Assembly: GCF_000426865.1 (NCBI RefSeq)
Contig: NZ_AUGE01000005.1
Coordinates: 1 to 64,000, forward strand
DNA length: 64,000 nt
DNA from: Citrifermentans bremense R1
GTDB lineage: Bacteria > Desulfobacterota > Desulfuromonadia > Geobacterales > Geobacteraceae
Direction of reading: 5' to 3'
The position numbers and the translations under genes were made by a program. Of the stretch, positions 1 to 7,248 are shown piece by piece. How positions within the stretch are numbered: the first letter of the stretch is position 1; every line of letters starts with the position of its first letter. The notes beneath the pieces are model-generated. The model worked only from the letters and a program-made list of their open reading frames with translations, ran no database searches and was not told the origin of the DNA.

Positions 1-62
1 TGCAAGTGACAGATAAAAGCGAAGATCAGCTTTGGTCTTTGGAAAAGATGGCCATTGCTTTT
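1..62 (-). CDS. IS3-type transposase OrfB, N-terminal fragment cut by window edge
   Basis: In the -1 frame relative to the OrfA gene, the minus strand stays open from the A-run at 59-65 to the window edge. It encodes about 20 residues that include RPKLIFAFI, which resembles the start of IS3-family OrfB (the DDE integrase part). The rest lies outside the window. IS3 elements make OrfAB by -1 slippage, and this fragment fits that layout. The fragment is too short to identify the element. Confidence 0.5.
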
Positions 63-328
63 TTTAGGATTTCACGCTCCATCTTCAATCGCTCGTTTTC
101 GCGCTTGAGCTGGCGAATGGTCTCAGCGTCCGATTCGGAGCTGTGTCCTTTGCCGGGGAAGGCTGCCTCCGGCTTTGCAGAGAACTCGTTGATCCAGTTG
201 TACAGCGTGTTGGGATGGATTCCCAGATCACGTGCAATCTCGGGGACCTTCGCGTCCCCCTCGGTCGCTAGCTTGACCGTTTCAATCTTGAACTCTCTGG
301 GGTAGGTCTTCCTCTTCTTCTGTTGCAT
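26..328 (-). mobile_element. IS3-family transposase OrfA
   Basis: A 100-residue protein with an N-terminal helix-turn-helix (PREFKIETVKLA, then VPEIARDLGIHPNTLYNWI at about residues 30-48) and a C-terminal leucine-rich coiled coil (IRQLKRENERLKMEREIL). This is the DNA-binding OrfA of IS3-family elements. The ATG at 328 was chosen over the longer frame because CAGGAGGA precedes it. Near the 3' end the minus strand reads A7 followed by G at 65-58, a classic -1 slippage site that would join OrfA to OrfB to make the active transposase. OrfB runs off the left edge, so whether the element is intact cannot be judged. Confidence 0.9.
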
Positions 329-597
329 GACAGTCCTCCTGCTGCGCTGGTTGTAGCAGCTTTTCGGACTGTTCACAAGAACGGGGCAGCATCACAGGCA
401 CACATTTGAAGAAGCGAGAACAGCAACAGCAGAAGGCGGCGCATGAGGAGTCTCCTTAGTGCTTATCCAACGAATCTATTGGGTCTGCAGTAATGATCAT
501 GTCTCTAATGCTCTCTTCACTACGGTCAGCGTGTGACCCGGTTCTAGCGAGCATCGTGAGCCTTGTGGGTCAACTCTTGCTTCTTGCTCATTTACAA

Positions 598-1032
598 CTA
601 CGGCACAGCCCATTCGAAACTCTGCATCCAGTTCACGCCTCCGTCACCTCCGTCCGAACCGTTGTACTTGTAGGTGAACTTCAGCACCATGCCTGGTTCC
701 AATGGAATCGGAAGTTTTACGTCGAAGGGAAAGATCCCATCTTGTTTGACTTGGTGCGGGATGACGAAGCATACGTTCCGTGCTCTTGTTTTGCCCGCGG
801 CATCTATTGCTGTGACCCAGATCTCGATCCCTTCCATGTAGGCGTATCGGAGATTTTTTGCCACACCCTCGACAACCGTCTCCATCCCCGCCTGTTTGAT
901 CTCCCAGGCCAAGGCCATGTCGAACTGCGAATAACGGTACGGCAGCGACTTCAACCGTTCACTGTTCACGTCACTGTACGTCGCGCAACCGCTGCAAAAG
1001 ATCGTCAACAGAAACAGCCAAAGCTTTCGCAT
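598..1032 (-). CDS. small predicted lipoprotein of unknown function
   Basis: The 144-residue product starts with a short basic-hydrophobic signal (MRKLWLFLLTIFCSGC) with a lipobox-like end at Cys16, so it is probably a lipid-anchored envelope protein. The remainder is a soluble domain rich in beta-type sequence with an acidic Gly-Asp stretch near the C-terminus (NGSDGGDGGVNW). A GAGGT ribosome-binding site lies 8 bases before the ATG at 1032. I do not recognise the family. The gene stands alone between an IS fragment and repeats, which fits accessory DNA. A longer plus-strand frame overlaps it, but it lacks a signal or recognisable domain and is taken as a shadow. Confidence 0.6.
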   Translation of the reverse strand: MRKLWLFLLTIFCSGCATYSDVNSERLKSLPYRYSQFDMALAWEIKQAGMETVVEGVAKNLRYAYMEGIEIWVTAIDAAGKTRARNVCFVIPHQVKQDGIFPFDVKLPIPLEPGMVLKFTYKYNGSDGGDGGVNWMQSFEWAVP

Positions 1033-1479
1033 TTACCAGTACCTCTGAGGCGCATAAGCACAGCCCATGCAGCCCACCTTTTCCGACTCTCTCTGCGCTC
1101 TTTTTTGGGTGCCGCTATCTGTCAGAGCAACTTGTCCGGTAGCATCTAACTCATCTTCTTTACCTGCTTTAAACAGAAGGCTTTAACTGAATGGGAAACT
1201 ATCAGATTTATAATCCACGAGCAACCAATTATGTCTCAGAAAAACTCTTGGTGCTTGACGGGTGCTTGCGATAGGGCGGGATGGCGGGGGGAAAGGTTGA
1301 AGGGGTGGGGATCCACCTTCGTTAAACGCTTGCTACCGCAAGCAACTTCGGTGGACTTCGATGCGACAAAGGCTCCGGCCGGTTCCAGTTTTTGCTGATT
1401 CGGTGGCGTCCACCTTCCACCTTCGCTAATCGCTTGCTTCACAAGCAGCTTCGGTGGACACGGAAGGCCCACATCGTTT
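1033..1479. other. intergenic stretch with palindromic repeats
   Basis: No convincing gene is seen here. The segment holds two related palindromic units (listed separately). Short open frames over it change composition at the repeats and have no ribosome-binding site. Confidence 0.6.
1312..1459. repeat. two REP-like palindromic units
   Basis: Units at 1312-1356 and 1418-1459 share the plan CCACCTTCG-N-TAA-N-CGCTTGC-loop-GCAAG-ACTTCGGTGG. Each folds with an outer arm CCACC/GGTGG and an inner arm GCTTGC/GCAAGC. A looser relative is found after ssrA at 11594-11633. Such units are typical of dispersed bacterial intergenic repeats. Any function (RNA stability, transposition by a RAYT) is unknown here. 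Confidence 0.6.
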
Positions 1480-1923
1480 TCAGGCTGCATTCTGCAGTCG
1501 GAGGGTTTCCCACCCGATACAGGCCAATTTGATGTAAACCGGAATCGGCTTGTATCCCCCGTGGTAGTACGTGATCGTACGACGGGTGATGCCTAGCGCC
1601 TTGGCGGCAGCACTCAGGGAGAGCCCGTTTCGCTCCATCCACAAGTTAAAATCCGTCACGGGATAAGCGAGCCCCGTTTGTTCCTTCCCCAATCGGTACA
1701 GGGTGTCCGCGTCGATGCCGATCTCGCCGTCGCCCCACTCGATGCCGTGTCCCCATTCCTCAACTGTGACACTGACAAAAAAGGCCGGTACCCTAAGTTT
1801 TTCGTACCCCGGGGAGTCGAAATATTCGGCAAGGTCTACTGCGGTATGCTTGCCGGAGCGCCAAAATATCGTTACTCTCGACGGCGCCTCGGCGGCAACC
1901 GATTTGATCATCTGTTGAGTCAT
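1480..1923 (-). CDS. DUF2442-like protein with C-terminal helix-turn-helix (possible antitoxin)
   Basis: The 147-residue protein has an N-terminal DUF2442-like half (FWRSGKHTAVDLAEYFDSPGYEKL, then TVEEWGHGIEWGDGEIGIDADTLYRL at about 55-80). Its C-terminal half is helix-turn-helix-like (NGLSLSAAAKALGITRRTITYYHGG at about 114-138). The ATG at 1923 is preceded by GAGGAT. It lies 61 bases downstream of a 57-codon DUF4160-like gene on the same strand. Pairs of these two families are common in genomes and have been considered toxin-antitoxin-like, but the function is unproven. A frameshifted relative sits at 10177-10545. Confidence 0.7.
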   Translation of the reverse strand: MTQQMIKSVAAEAPSRVTIFWRSGKHTAVDLAEYFDSPGYEKLRVPAFFVSVTVEEWGHGIEWGDGEIGIDADTLYRLGKEQTGLAYPVTDFNLWMERNGLSLSAAAKALGITRRTITYYHGGYKPIPVYIKLACIGWETLRLQNAA

Positions 1924-1984
1924 AACGTCATCCTCTATTCAACTTTTGCCACTCGCTCCAGATCCGCTCTCTATTCTCCCTAGC

Positions 1985-2158
1985 CTAAGCCAACGCTTCG
2001 GCCAGGATGCCCGCCGGCGGGGCTCCGACCAGAACCGCAAGGGTATCGATGGATATCGATGCCCGTCCTTCCGGCCAGCGCAGATGGAAATGCGGAACGC
2101 CATGTTCGCGGCCGAAAACTTCTATCTTCCAGTTTCGGTTGTGATGGAGACGGGTCAT
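1985..2158 (-). CDS. DUF4160-like small protein
   Basis: A 57-codon gene reading from the ATG at 2158 to TAG at 1985. The product begins MTRLHHNRNWKIEVF and contains GREHGVPHFHLRWPEGRASI at about residues 16-35, which is the characteristic core of DUF4160 proteins (HGxPHFH followed by a basic or acidic strand). An in-frame stop lies just upstream, so the ATG is the only sensible start. The ribosome-binding site is weak. A perfect 15-base palindrome lies 14 bases upstream (2173-2187). It is followed by the DUF2442/HTH gene, so the two are probably co-transcribed. Function unknown. A toxin-antitoxin-like or metabolic-regulatory pair is conjecture. Confidence 0.75.
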   Translation of the reverse strand: MTRLHHNRNWKIEVFGREHGVPHFHLRWPEGRASISIDTLAVLVGAPPAGILAEALA

Positions 2159-2172
2159 GCAGTCGCAGTATA

Positions 2173-2187
2173 GGGAATATTATTCCC
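2173..2187. promoter_or_regulatory. 15-bp perfect palindrome, candidate operator
   Basis: GGGAATA-T-TATTCCC is an exact palindrome 14 bases upstream of the DUF4160 start. Its position just before a small gene pair whose second product has an HTH suggests an autoregulatory site. This is inferred from position only. Confidence 0.45.
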
Positions 2188-2598
2188 CATGTCAAATCTC
2201 CAGCTTCAGTCCCCACTTCTGTCACCAGCACTGCGAAGACAGGCACAGGTGGGCAGTGAACCAGAACCTTCACATAAAGTGTTTGTTCCTGAACGCTAGC
2301 CCCGAGCCGGACTTAAGATATTACTCGTGAACCGGCACCGTAGCCTAAGCGGGTTTCCCCCGGCGAGGTCGTTGATGAGATGGAAAAGCGATGGATCGGG
2401 GTAGTAGGTGCGATTTGTATCCGAAAAAAACCTCGGGCGGTCTAAAGAGCGGACGCCTGCAGCGCTACCGGCGTGGCCCTGCCGGCGATAGGACCCATCT
2501 CTACCGCGCAGGCGAGAGCGTCTGGGTGGCTGCAGATTTAGGCTGAATAGGAAAATAATAGATAGGCTGTTTTCCTGACATCAATACTTGTGTTGAAT
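2188..2598. other. remnant region with duplicated arnD tail
   Basis: No intact gene is recognised. Bases 2467-2513 match 3326-3372 inside the 3' end of arnD with one mismatch, and on the minus strand encode the same CAVEMGPIAGRA peptide before a stop. An open minus-strand stretch ending at 2296 (containing YYPDPSLFHLINDLAGGNPL) looks protein-like but has no clear start and no family that I recognise. Confidence 0.55.
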
Positions 2599-3201
2599 TT
2601 AGTTTCGAATAACCCCTCTCGCGATTGGCAAAGCCATGATTATTCGGTACAGCATTTCTATGAACGTGGTCACGGTATTACCTATACGCCACCATATTAC
2701 AGACATTAGAGCATAGGAATGGCATGCGACACTGATCGAGCCGAGCATATCGAGGGGCATATGAACTCCCAAAAATATGCGAGACCAAGCTACGGCGAAG
2801 CCGGTAGCCAGCATAAACACTCCCCCCATCACCTCGTCGCCAAACAGTAAACTAATGCCGATGCACATAAATACTGTCATGTGATCACTGGGGAATGAAG
2901 AATCCGCCACATGCGGTATCCAAGTGTGACCCAGGCCAATCATGAAGGGGCGTGGATGTTGCCATGCTAGGCCGACTAACTGGTTAATTCCCAAACCCAG
3001 CAGGGCAGTAAAGCACGCCTGAAGTCCCAATGAACGTTTAGCCTTGCAGCCCCACAGCCAATAGATGGACAGCAAAGCCGGGATGGCGTAGACAAGGTCG
3101 TCAGCAATCACTTTTGCCCCACCTATTGCCCAAGCAGCTGTGTCCTGCGTGGCGTTGATCTTAAGGAAAAGCATGCGATTCAACATCTCGAGTTGGTCCA
3201 T
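2599..3201 (-). CDS. PAP2-family phosphatase, probable undecaprenyl-diphosphatase (BcrC/YbjG type)
   Basis: The 200-residue membrane protein carries the three PAP2 signature blocks: HPRP (82-85), PSDH (104-107) and S-R-x5-H-x3-D (140-151). The tight loop and SFPSDH form are those of the BcrC/YbjG group, which dephosphorylates undecaprenyl pyrophosphate at the outer face of the inner membrane. Four to five hydrophobic segments are visible. It lies just downstream of arnD, so a role in the undecaprenyl-phosphate-Ara4N cycle, or LpxE/LpxT-like lipid A dephosphorylation, is possible. It looks AT-richer than the arn genes and is flanked by a duplicated arnD scrap, which suggests insertion after the operon formed. 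Confidence 0.85.
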   Translation of the reverse strand: MDQLEMLNRMLFLKINATQDTAAWAIGGAKVIADDLVYAIPALLSIYWLWGCKAKRSLGLQACFTALLGLGINQLVGLAWQHPRPFMIGLGHTWIPHVADSSFPSDHMTVFMCIGISLLFGDEVMGGVFMLATGFAVAWSRIFLGVHMPLDMLGSISVACHSYALMSVIWWRIGNTVTTFIEMLYRIIMALPIARGVIRN

Positions 3202-3297
3202 GAATCTACCCCATCAGCTCTTTTGCGTGAAGATTTCCCCTAGAGGAGCCATCTCTAATGATGAATCAGTGCGTACAACCTATCCCTAAAAAAGACC

Positions 3298-4209
3298 TCA
3301 CCAAGGAGTGGGCCCTTGCAAGGCGACCGGCATGGCCCTGCCGGCGATAGGACCCATCTCTACCGCGCAGGCAGGGGCGTCGGCGCCATACTCGGTGGCT
3401 GCCTGGCTAAGGGTGACAAAGCGCACCCCGCTCGCGGACAACCCAACGAGAAGTTCTCGGAAGGTGGCGAGAAGGGCATTCCCCTCCAGTTCCGCGTGAA
3501 TGGTGTGCACGTTCAGCCCGGGCTTCAGACGCTTCAGGTAGATATCGTTGACGGTGGCGGCGGTGACGCCGTTTTCACCGATCAACTCGTCCATCGTGGG
3601 CCAGGTGGAGGGGACTTGCAGGGTCTTGAAACGCTTGCCGGAAAAGACGGGATAGAACGGGAACTCTCCCCTTGTGTCGCTACAGTAGGTAAAGCCGAGC
3701 GCGTCCTGGGCCTCGAAGGATGTCGAGGTTACGGTCCAGCCGGGGGCGGCACTTGTCGCCGCGCGGCAGCCGAAGATCTCCTGGAACGCGGAACTGGCGC
3801 GTCCGAGCTCAGCGGCCACCTCCTCGCGGGAAAGCTGCCGCAGGTGGTCGTGCCAATGGACGTGGTCCCAGCAGTGGATCCCCGTCTCGTGCCCCGCATC
3901 CTTCACGCTCGCGATAACCCCCACCAGGTTTGCTCCGATGAGCGGCGCTGGAAGCAGGGTGCCGTAGAGCATGGTCTTCAGCCCGTACATAGCGGGAGCC
4001 TTGGTCCGCAGCATCTTGGCGAGGAACCCCTTGTGCAGCAGACGGCGCACGGCCTTTCCCGAGTTGTCGGGGCCTAGGGAGAAATAGAAGGTGGCGCGCA
4101 CCCCGAATTCTTCGAAAATCCGCAGCAGGTTGGGAATGCCGTCACGGGTTCCGCAGAAGGTGTCTACGTCGACCTTGAAGGCGAGGGTCGGACTTTGCTG
4201 TTGAGGCAT
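3298..4209 (-). CDS. arnD: 4-deoxy-4-formamido-L-arabinose-phosphoundecaprenol deformylase
   Basis: A NodB-type polysaccharide deacetylase of 303 residues. The metal and catalytic block KVDVDTFCGTRDG (12-24), GVRATFYFSLGPDNSG (36-51) and the metal-binding HCWDHVHWHDH (112-122) are those of ArnD. The enzyme removes the formyl group from Ara4FN on undecaprenyl phosphate so that Ara4N can be transferred to lipid A. The ATG at 4209 has GGAG 9 bases upstream. It follows the formyltransferase gene by 24 bases, as the last Ara4N gene. The last 80 bases are partly duplicated at 2467-2513. Confidence 0.92.
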   Translation of the reverse strand: MPQQQSPTLAFKVDVDTFCGTRDGIPNLLRIFEEFGVRATFYFSLGPDNSGKAVRRLLHKGFLAKMLRTKAPAMYGLKTMLYGTLLPAPLIGANLVGVIASVKDAGHETGIHCWDHVHWHDHLRQLSREEVAAELGRASSAFQEIFGCRAATSAAPGWTVTSTSFEAQDALGFTYCSDTRGEFPFYPVFSGKRFKTLQVPSTWPTMDELIGENGVTAATVNDIYLKRLKPGLNVHTIHAELEGNALLATFRELLVGLSASGVRFVTLSQAATEYGADAPACAVEMGPIAGRAMPVALQGPTPW

Positions 4210-4233
4210 GAGGGCTCCGTTTGGTGGCTGGGA

Positions 4234-5145
4234 TCAGGCGAGGAGTTCGCCGTTGCAGGAGGTCTTTTCCACGAAAGCGGAAGCTGAGAGTTCCGTATCC
4301 CCTTCAAGCTGCAGGCTTCGGATCTCCAGAAGCCCCTCCCCTGTGCCGACTAGCAGCGGGCAGGTGGAGACCACGCGTCCCGGCTCTCCCGCTCCCTCGA
4401 CAGGAAAGGCCTGCCATACTAGCAGCTTTCGTCCGGCAAGGGTTGTGAAGGCGCCCGGGTAGGGGTGGGTGACGCCGCGCACCAAATCGTAGATCCGGCG
4501 CGCGCTCAGGCTCCAGTCGATGCGGCCGTCCTCTGGTTTGCGGCCGCCGCAGTAGTTGCCGGCCTTGAGGTCCATCGGGATGCGCGGTGCGGTTCCGGCG
4601 ACCAGTTGCGGCCAGGCGCGGCGCAGCACGGTCACGGCGGCGTCGGTCACCTTGTTGAAGACGTCGAACGCCGTGTCCTCGAAGGCGATTTCCACCGCTT
4701 CCTGGTCGACGATCTCGCCGGCATCCGGTTTCTCCACCATGTAGTGCAGGGTTGCCCCGGTGCTTGTTTCGCCGTTGATCACCGCCCAGTTGACCGGGAC
4801 GCGTCCGCGGTACCGCGGGAGGTAGGAGCCGTGCAGGTTGAGGGCGCCGCGTCTCGCCAGGGACAGCACCTCGGGCGAAATCATGTTGCGGTAGTAGAAA
4901 GACAGGAGGAAATCCGGGGCAAGTTCGGCAATCCTCTCGCGGTTTTCGGCATCGTTCACGTTGCCTGTCACGCAGGGGATGCCGTGGCGGGCGGCCAGCT
5001 CGCGTACCGAGCGGAACCAGATCTCCTCGCTCGCCGAGTCCTCGTGACTGAAGACGAGGCGGATGTCGGCCCCCTGGTGGATGAGTTCCTCCAGGCAGCG
5101 GTAGCCCACGTTGTGGTAGGCGCAAACTACGACCTTATCCTTCAT
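4234..5145 (-). CDS. arnA: UDP-Ara4N formyltransferase (ArnA N-terminal-type, stand-alone)
   Basis: This 303-residue protein matches the formyltransferase half of ArnA (methionyl-tRNA formyltransferase fold). The catalytic Asn103-x-His105 in LNLHGSYLPRYRG and Asp141 in KPDAGEIVD sit at nearly the same positions as in E. coli ArnA (102, 104, 140). It would use N10-formyltetrahydrofolate to formylate UDP-Ara4N. The start at 5145 has GGAGG upstream, and the gene overlaps the end of arnC by 11 bases, so they are translationally coupled. The dehydrogenase half, fused in enterobacteria, is a separate gene at 7249-8289. A longer frame reading upstream is the arnC shadow. Confidence 0.9.
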   Translation of the reverse strand: MKDKVVVCAYHNVGYRCLEELIHQGADIRLVFSHEDSASEEIWFRSVRELAARHGIPCVTGNVNDAENRERIAELAPDFLLSFYYRNMISPEVLSLARRGALNLHGSYLPRYRGRVPVNWAVINGETSTGATLHYMVEKPDAGEIVDQEAVEIAFEDTAFDVFNKVTDAAVTVLRRAWPQLVAGTAPRIPMDLKAGNYCGGRKPEDGRIDWSLSARRIYDLVRGVTHPYPGAFTTLAGRKLLVWQAFPVEGAGEPGRVVSTCPLLVGTGEGLLEIRSLQLEGDTELSASAFVEKTSCNGELLA

Positions 5146-6073
5146 CGCTTCCTCCGTGTACCCTGCGCACCACGTAGCGCGGCCTGCGCCGCACCTCCTG
5201 GTAGATCCTCCCCACGTACTCCCCCACGATCCCGATCCCGAATATGGTGACGCCGATGAAGAAGAACAGGATGGCGAACAGGGTGAAGATCCCTTCCACC
5301 TCGGCGCCGACCACAAAGCGTCTCGCCATCAGAAACAGGGCGAAGGCAACGGCACCGAGCGCGGTGACGATGCCGGTAAGGGCGAAGAGTTGCAGCGGCA
5401 CCACGGAAAAGCCGGTCATCAGGTCGAAGTTCAGGCGGACCAGCTTGTAGAGCGAGTATTTGCTCTCTCCCTCGCTGCGCTCCGCGTGCGCCACCTCGAC
5501 CTCGCTTGGGCTCGACGCGAAGGTCTGGGCGAGGGCCGGGATGAAGGTGCTTGCCTCGCAGCAGCGGTTGATGTTGTCCACCACGTTGCGGTGGTAGGCG
5601 CGCAGCATGCAACCGTAGTCGGTCATTCTCATGCCGGTCATTTTCCGCGTGGTTATGTTGACCAGGCGCGAAGCGCTCTTGCGGAAGAACGAGTCCTGCC
5701 GGTTTTGCCGGATGGACCCCACCACGTCGTGTCCAAGCTCCATCTCGGCTACCAGCTTGGGTATCTCCTCGGGCGGGTTCTGCAGGTCCGCGTCCAGGGT
5801 GATCACGATCTCGCCTCGGCTGATCTCGAAGGCGGCCATGATGGCCATGTGCTGGCCGAAGTTGCCGTTGAACTCGATCACCCGCACTTCAGGGTATTCT
5901 CCGGCCAGGCGTTTCAGGATTTCCAGCGAGCGGTCGCGGCTCCCATCGTCGGTGAAGATGATTTCAAAGGGATGCCCCATCCCGCGCAGCACGGGGTAGA
6001 GGCGGCCCATCAGGTTGTCCAGGTTCCCTTCCTCGTTGTAGACGGGAACGACGATGGATAGGTAGGGGGTCAT
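5135..6073 (-). CDS. arnC: undecaprenyl-phosphate 4-deoxy-4-formamido-L-arabinose transferase
   Basis: A family 2 glycosyltransferase of 312 residues. The N-terminal GT-A domain has VVPVYNEEGNL (8-18), TDDGSRD (41-47) and the metal-binding LDADLQNPPEE (93-103). Two transmembrane segments follow at roughly 225-250 and 260-285, the layout of ArnC and related polyprenyl-phosphate sugar transferases. It transfers Ara4FN from UDP to undecaprenyl phosphate on the cytoplasmic face. Its ATG overlaps the arnB stop (ATGA) and its end overlaps the formyltransferase start. A dolichol-phosphate-mannose-like role would be the alternative, but the operon argues for ArnC. Confidence 0.9.
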   Translation of the reverse strand: MTPYLSIVVPVYNEEGNLDNLMGRLYPVLRGMGHPFEIIFTDDGSRDRSLEILKRLAGEYPEVRVIEFNGNFGQHMAIMAAFEISRGEIVITLDADLQNPPEEIPKLVAEMELGHDVVGSIRQNRQDSFFRKSASRLVNITTRKMTGMRMTDYGCMLRAYHRNVVDNINRCCEASTFIPALAQTFASSPSEVEVAHAERSEGESKYSLYKLVRLNFDLMTGFSVVPLQLFALTGIVTALGAVAFALFLMARRFVVGAEVEGIFTLFAILFFFIGVTIFGIGIVGEYVGRIYQEVRRRPRYVVRRVHGGSDEG

Positions 6074-7233
6074 TTGCGGTTCCTTGCGATCACGCTCTTT
6101 ACAGCTTCGACTACGTCGCGCGCGTCTTCTTGCGTCATTTTCGGGAAAAGCGGCAGCGACAGGATGCGGTCGGAGGCGTAGTCGGCGTTTGGGAGCGAGT
6201 TTTCCGGCTGCGGCAGGTTGGCCTGGTACCAGGCGTGCCGGTGCACCGCCTTGTAGTGCAGTCCCGTGCCGATGTTGAGTTCCTTCAACTGCGCCATGAA
6301 GCCGTCCCGGTCGATGGAGAGCCGTTCGATTCTAACCAGCGGCGTATAGAGGTGCCAGGCGTGGCGCTGGCTGTAGGGGGCGTAGGCGGGGAGGCTTAGT
6401 TCCGCCACGTCCGCCAACTCGCGGTTGTAGAAATGGGCGATCTCGGTGCGCCGGTCGATGAAGCCATCCAGCTTGGGGAGCTGGTGGATCCCCAGGGCCG
6501 CCTGGATGTCCATCATGTTGTACTTAAAGCCGGGGAGCACGATGTCGTAGCCCGGCGTCCCGCTCACCGCGAAGCGCTTCCACGCCTCGCGGCTCATGCC
6601 GTGGAACTTCAAAAGCGACACCTCTTCGGCAATCGCTTCATCCGCGGTGCAGACCATCCCCCCCTCGCCTGTGGTGATGTTCTTGTTGGGATGGAAGGAG
6701 AAGATGGAGATGCTGTCCAGGGAACCGATTTTGCGCCCCCTGTACTCGGTGCCGGCGGCGTGTGCCGCGTCTTCGATGACGGTAAGGTTGAACTCGCGGG
6801 CCAGCTCGAAGATCGGGTCCATGTCGCAGGACTGCCCCGCGAAGTGCACCGGGATGATGGCCCTGGTGCGCGGGGTGATCTTCTCTCGGATCTTCCCGGC
6901 GTCTATGTTAAGGGTCCCCGGCTCGATATCGACGAGGACCGGCTTAAGGCCACAGAGAACGCAGATGCTCACCGTGGAGGCGAAGGTCATCGGGGTGGTG
7001 ATCACCTCGTCCCCTTCCCGGAACTTCAAGGCCAAAAGGGTCAGGTGCAGCCCGGCGGTGGCCGAGGAGAGGGACACCGCGAACGGGGCGCCGACGTAGG
7101 CGCGGAACTCCTCCTCGAAGCGCTTTACCTTCGGTCCGGTGGTGATCCAGCCCGATTTGAGTGAATCGACCACCTCGTTGATTTCGGCATCCTCGATGGT
7201 CGGGGTGGAAAAGGGTAAAAATTCGCTGCGCAC
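6070..7233 (-). CDS. arnB: UDP-4-amino-4-deoxy-L-arabinose aminotransferase
   Basis: A 387-residue DegT/DnrJ/EryC1-family PLP enzyme. Visible marks are GWITTGPKVKRFEEEF (28-43), the PLP-contacting EDAAHAAG (154-161) and the Schiff-base Lys184 in SFHPNKNITTGEGG. It makes UDP-Ara4N from UDP-4-keto-pentose with glutamate. The start is GTG at 7233 preceded by GGAGG, and the product length fits the family. It lies 15 bases after the dehydrogenase gene and overlaps arnC by 4 bases. Related WecE/PseC-type enzymes are the alternative, but the surrounding genes settle it. Confidence 0.92.
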   Translation of the reverse strand: MRSEFLPFSTPTIEDAEINEVVDSLKSGWITTGPKVKRFEEEFRAYVGAPFAVSLSSATAGLHLTLLALKFREGDEVITTPMTFASTVSICVLCGLKPVLVDIEPGTLNIDAGKIREKITPRTRAIIPVHFAGQSCDMDPIFELAREFNLTVIEDAAHAAGTEYRGRKIGSLDSISIFSFHPNKNITTGEGGMVCTADEAIAEEVSLLKFHGMSREAWKRFAVSGTPGYDIVLPGFKYNMMDIQAALGIHQLPKLDGFIDRRTEIAHFYNRELADVAELSLPAYAPYSQRHAWHLYTPLVRIERLSIDRDGFMAQLKELNIGTGLHYKAVHRHAWYQANLPQPENSLPNADYASDRILSLPLFPKMTQEDARDVVEAVKSVIARNRK

Positions 7234-7248
7234 GTGGCCTCCGGTAAT

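Noticed and set aside
493-1149. A 218-codon plus-strand frame opposite the lipoprotein gene
   Set aside because: It has no recognisable domain and no ribosome-binding site, while the minus-strand frame has a signal peptide with a lipobox and a good start.
1236-1642. Two short minus-strand frames (84 and 67 codons)
   Set aside because: They run across the palindromic repeats or overlap the DUF2442 gene in another frame, and have no starts with ribosome-binding sites.
5146-5316. N-terminal extension of the formyltransferase gene
   Set aside because: The extra residues are the arnC gene read in another frame; the ATG at 5145 has a proper GGAGG and matches the ArnA N-terminus.
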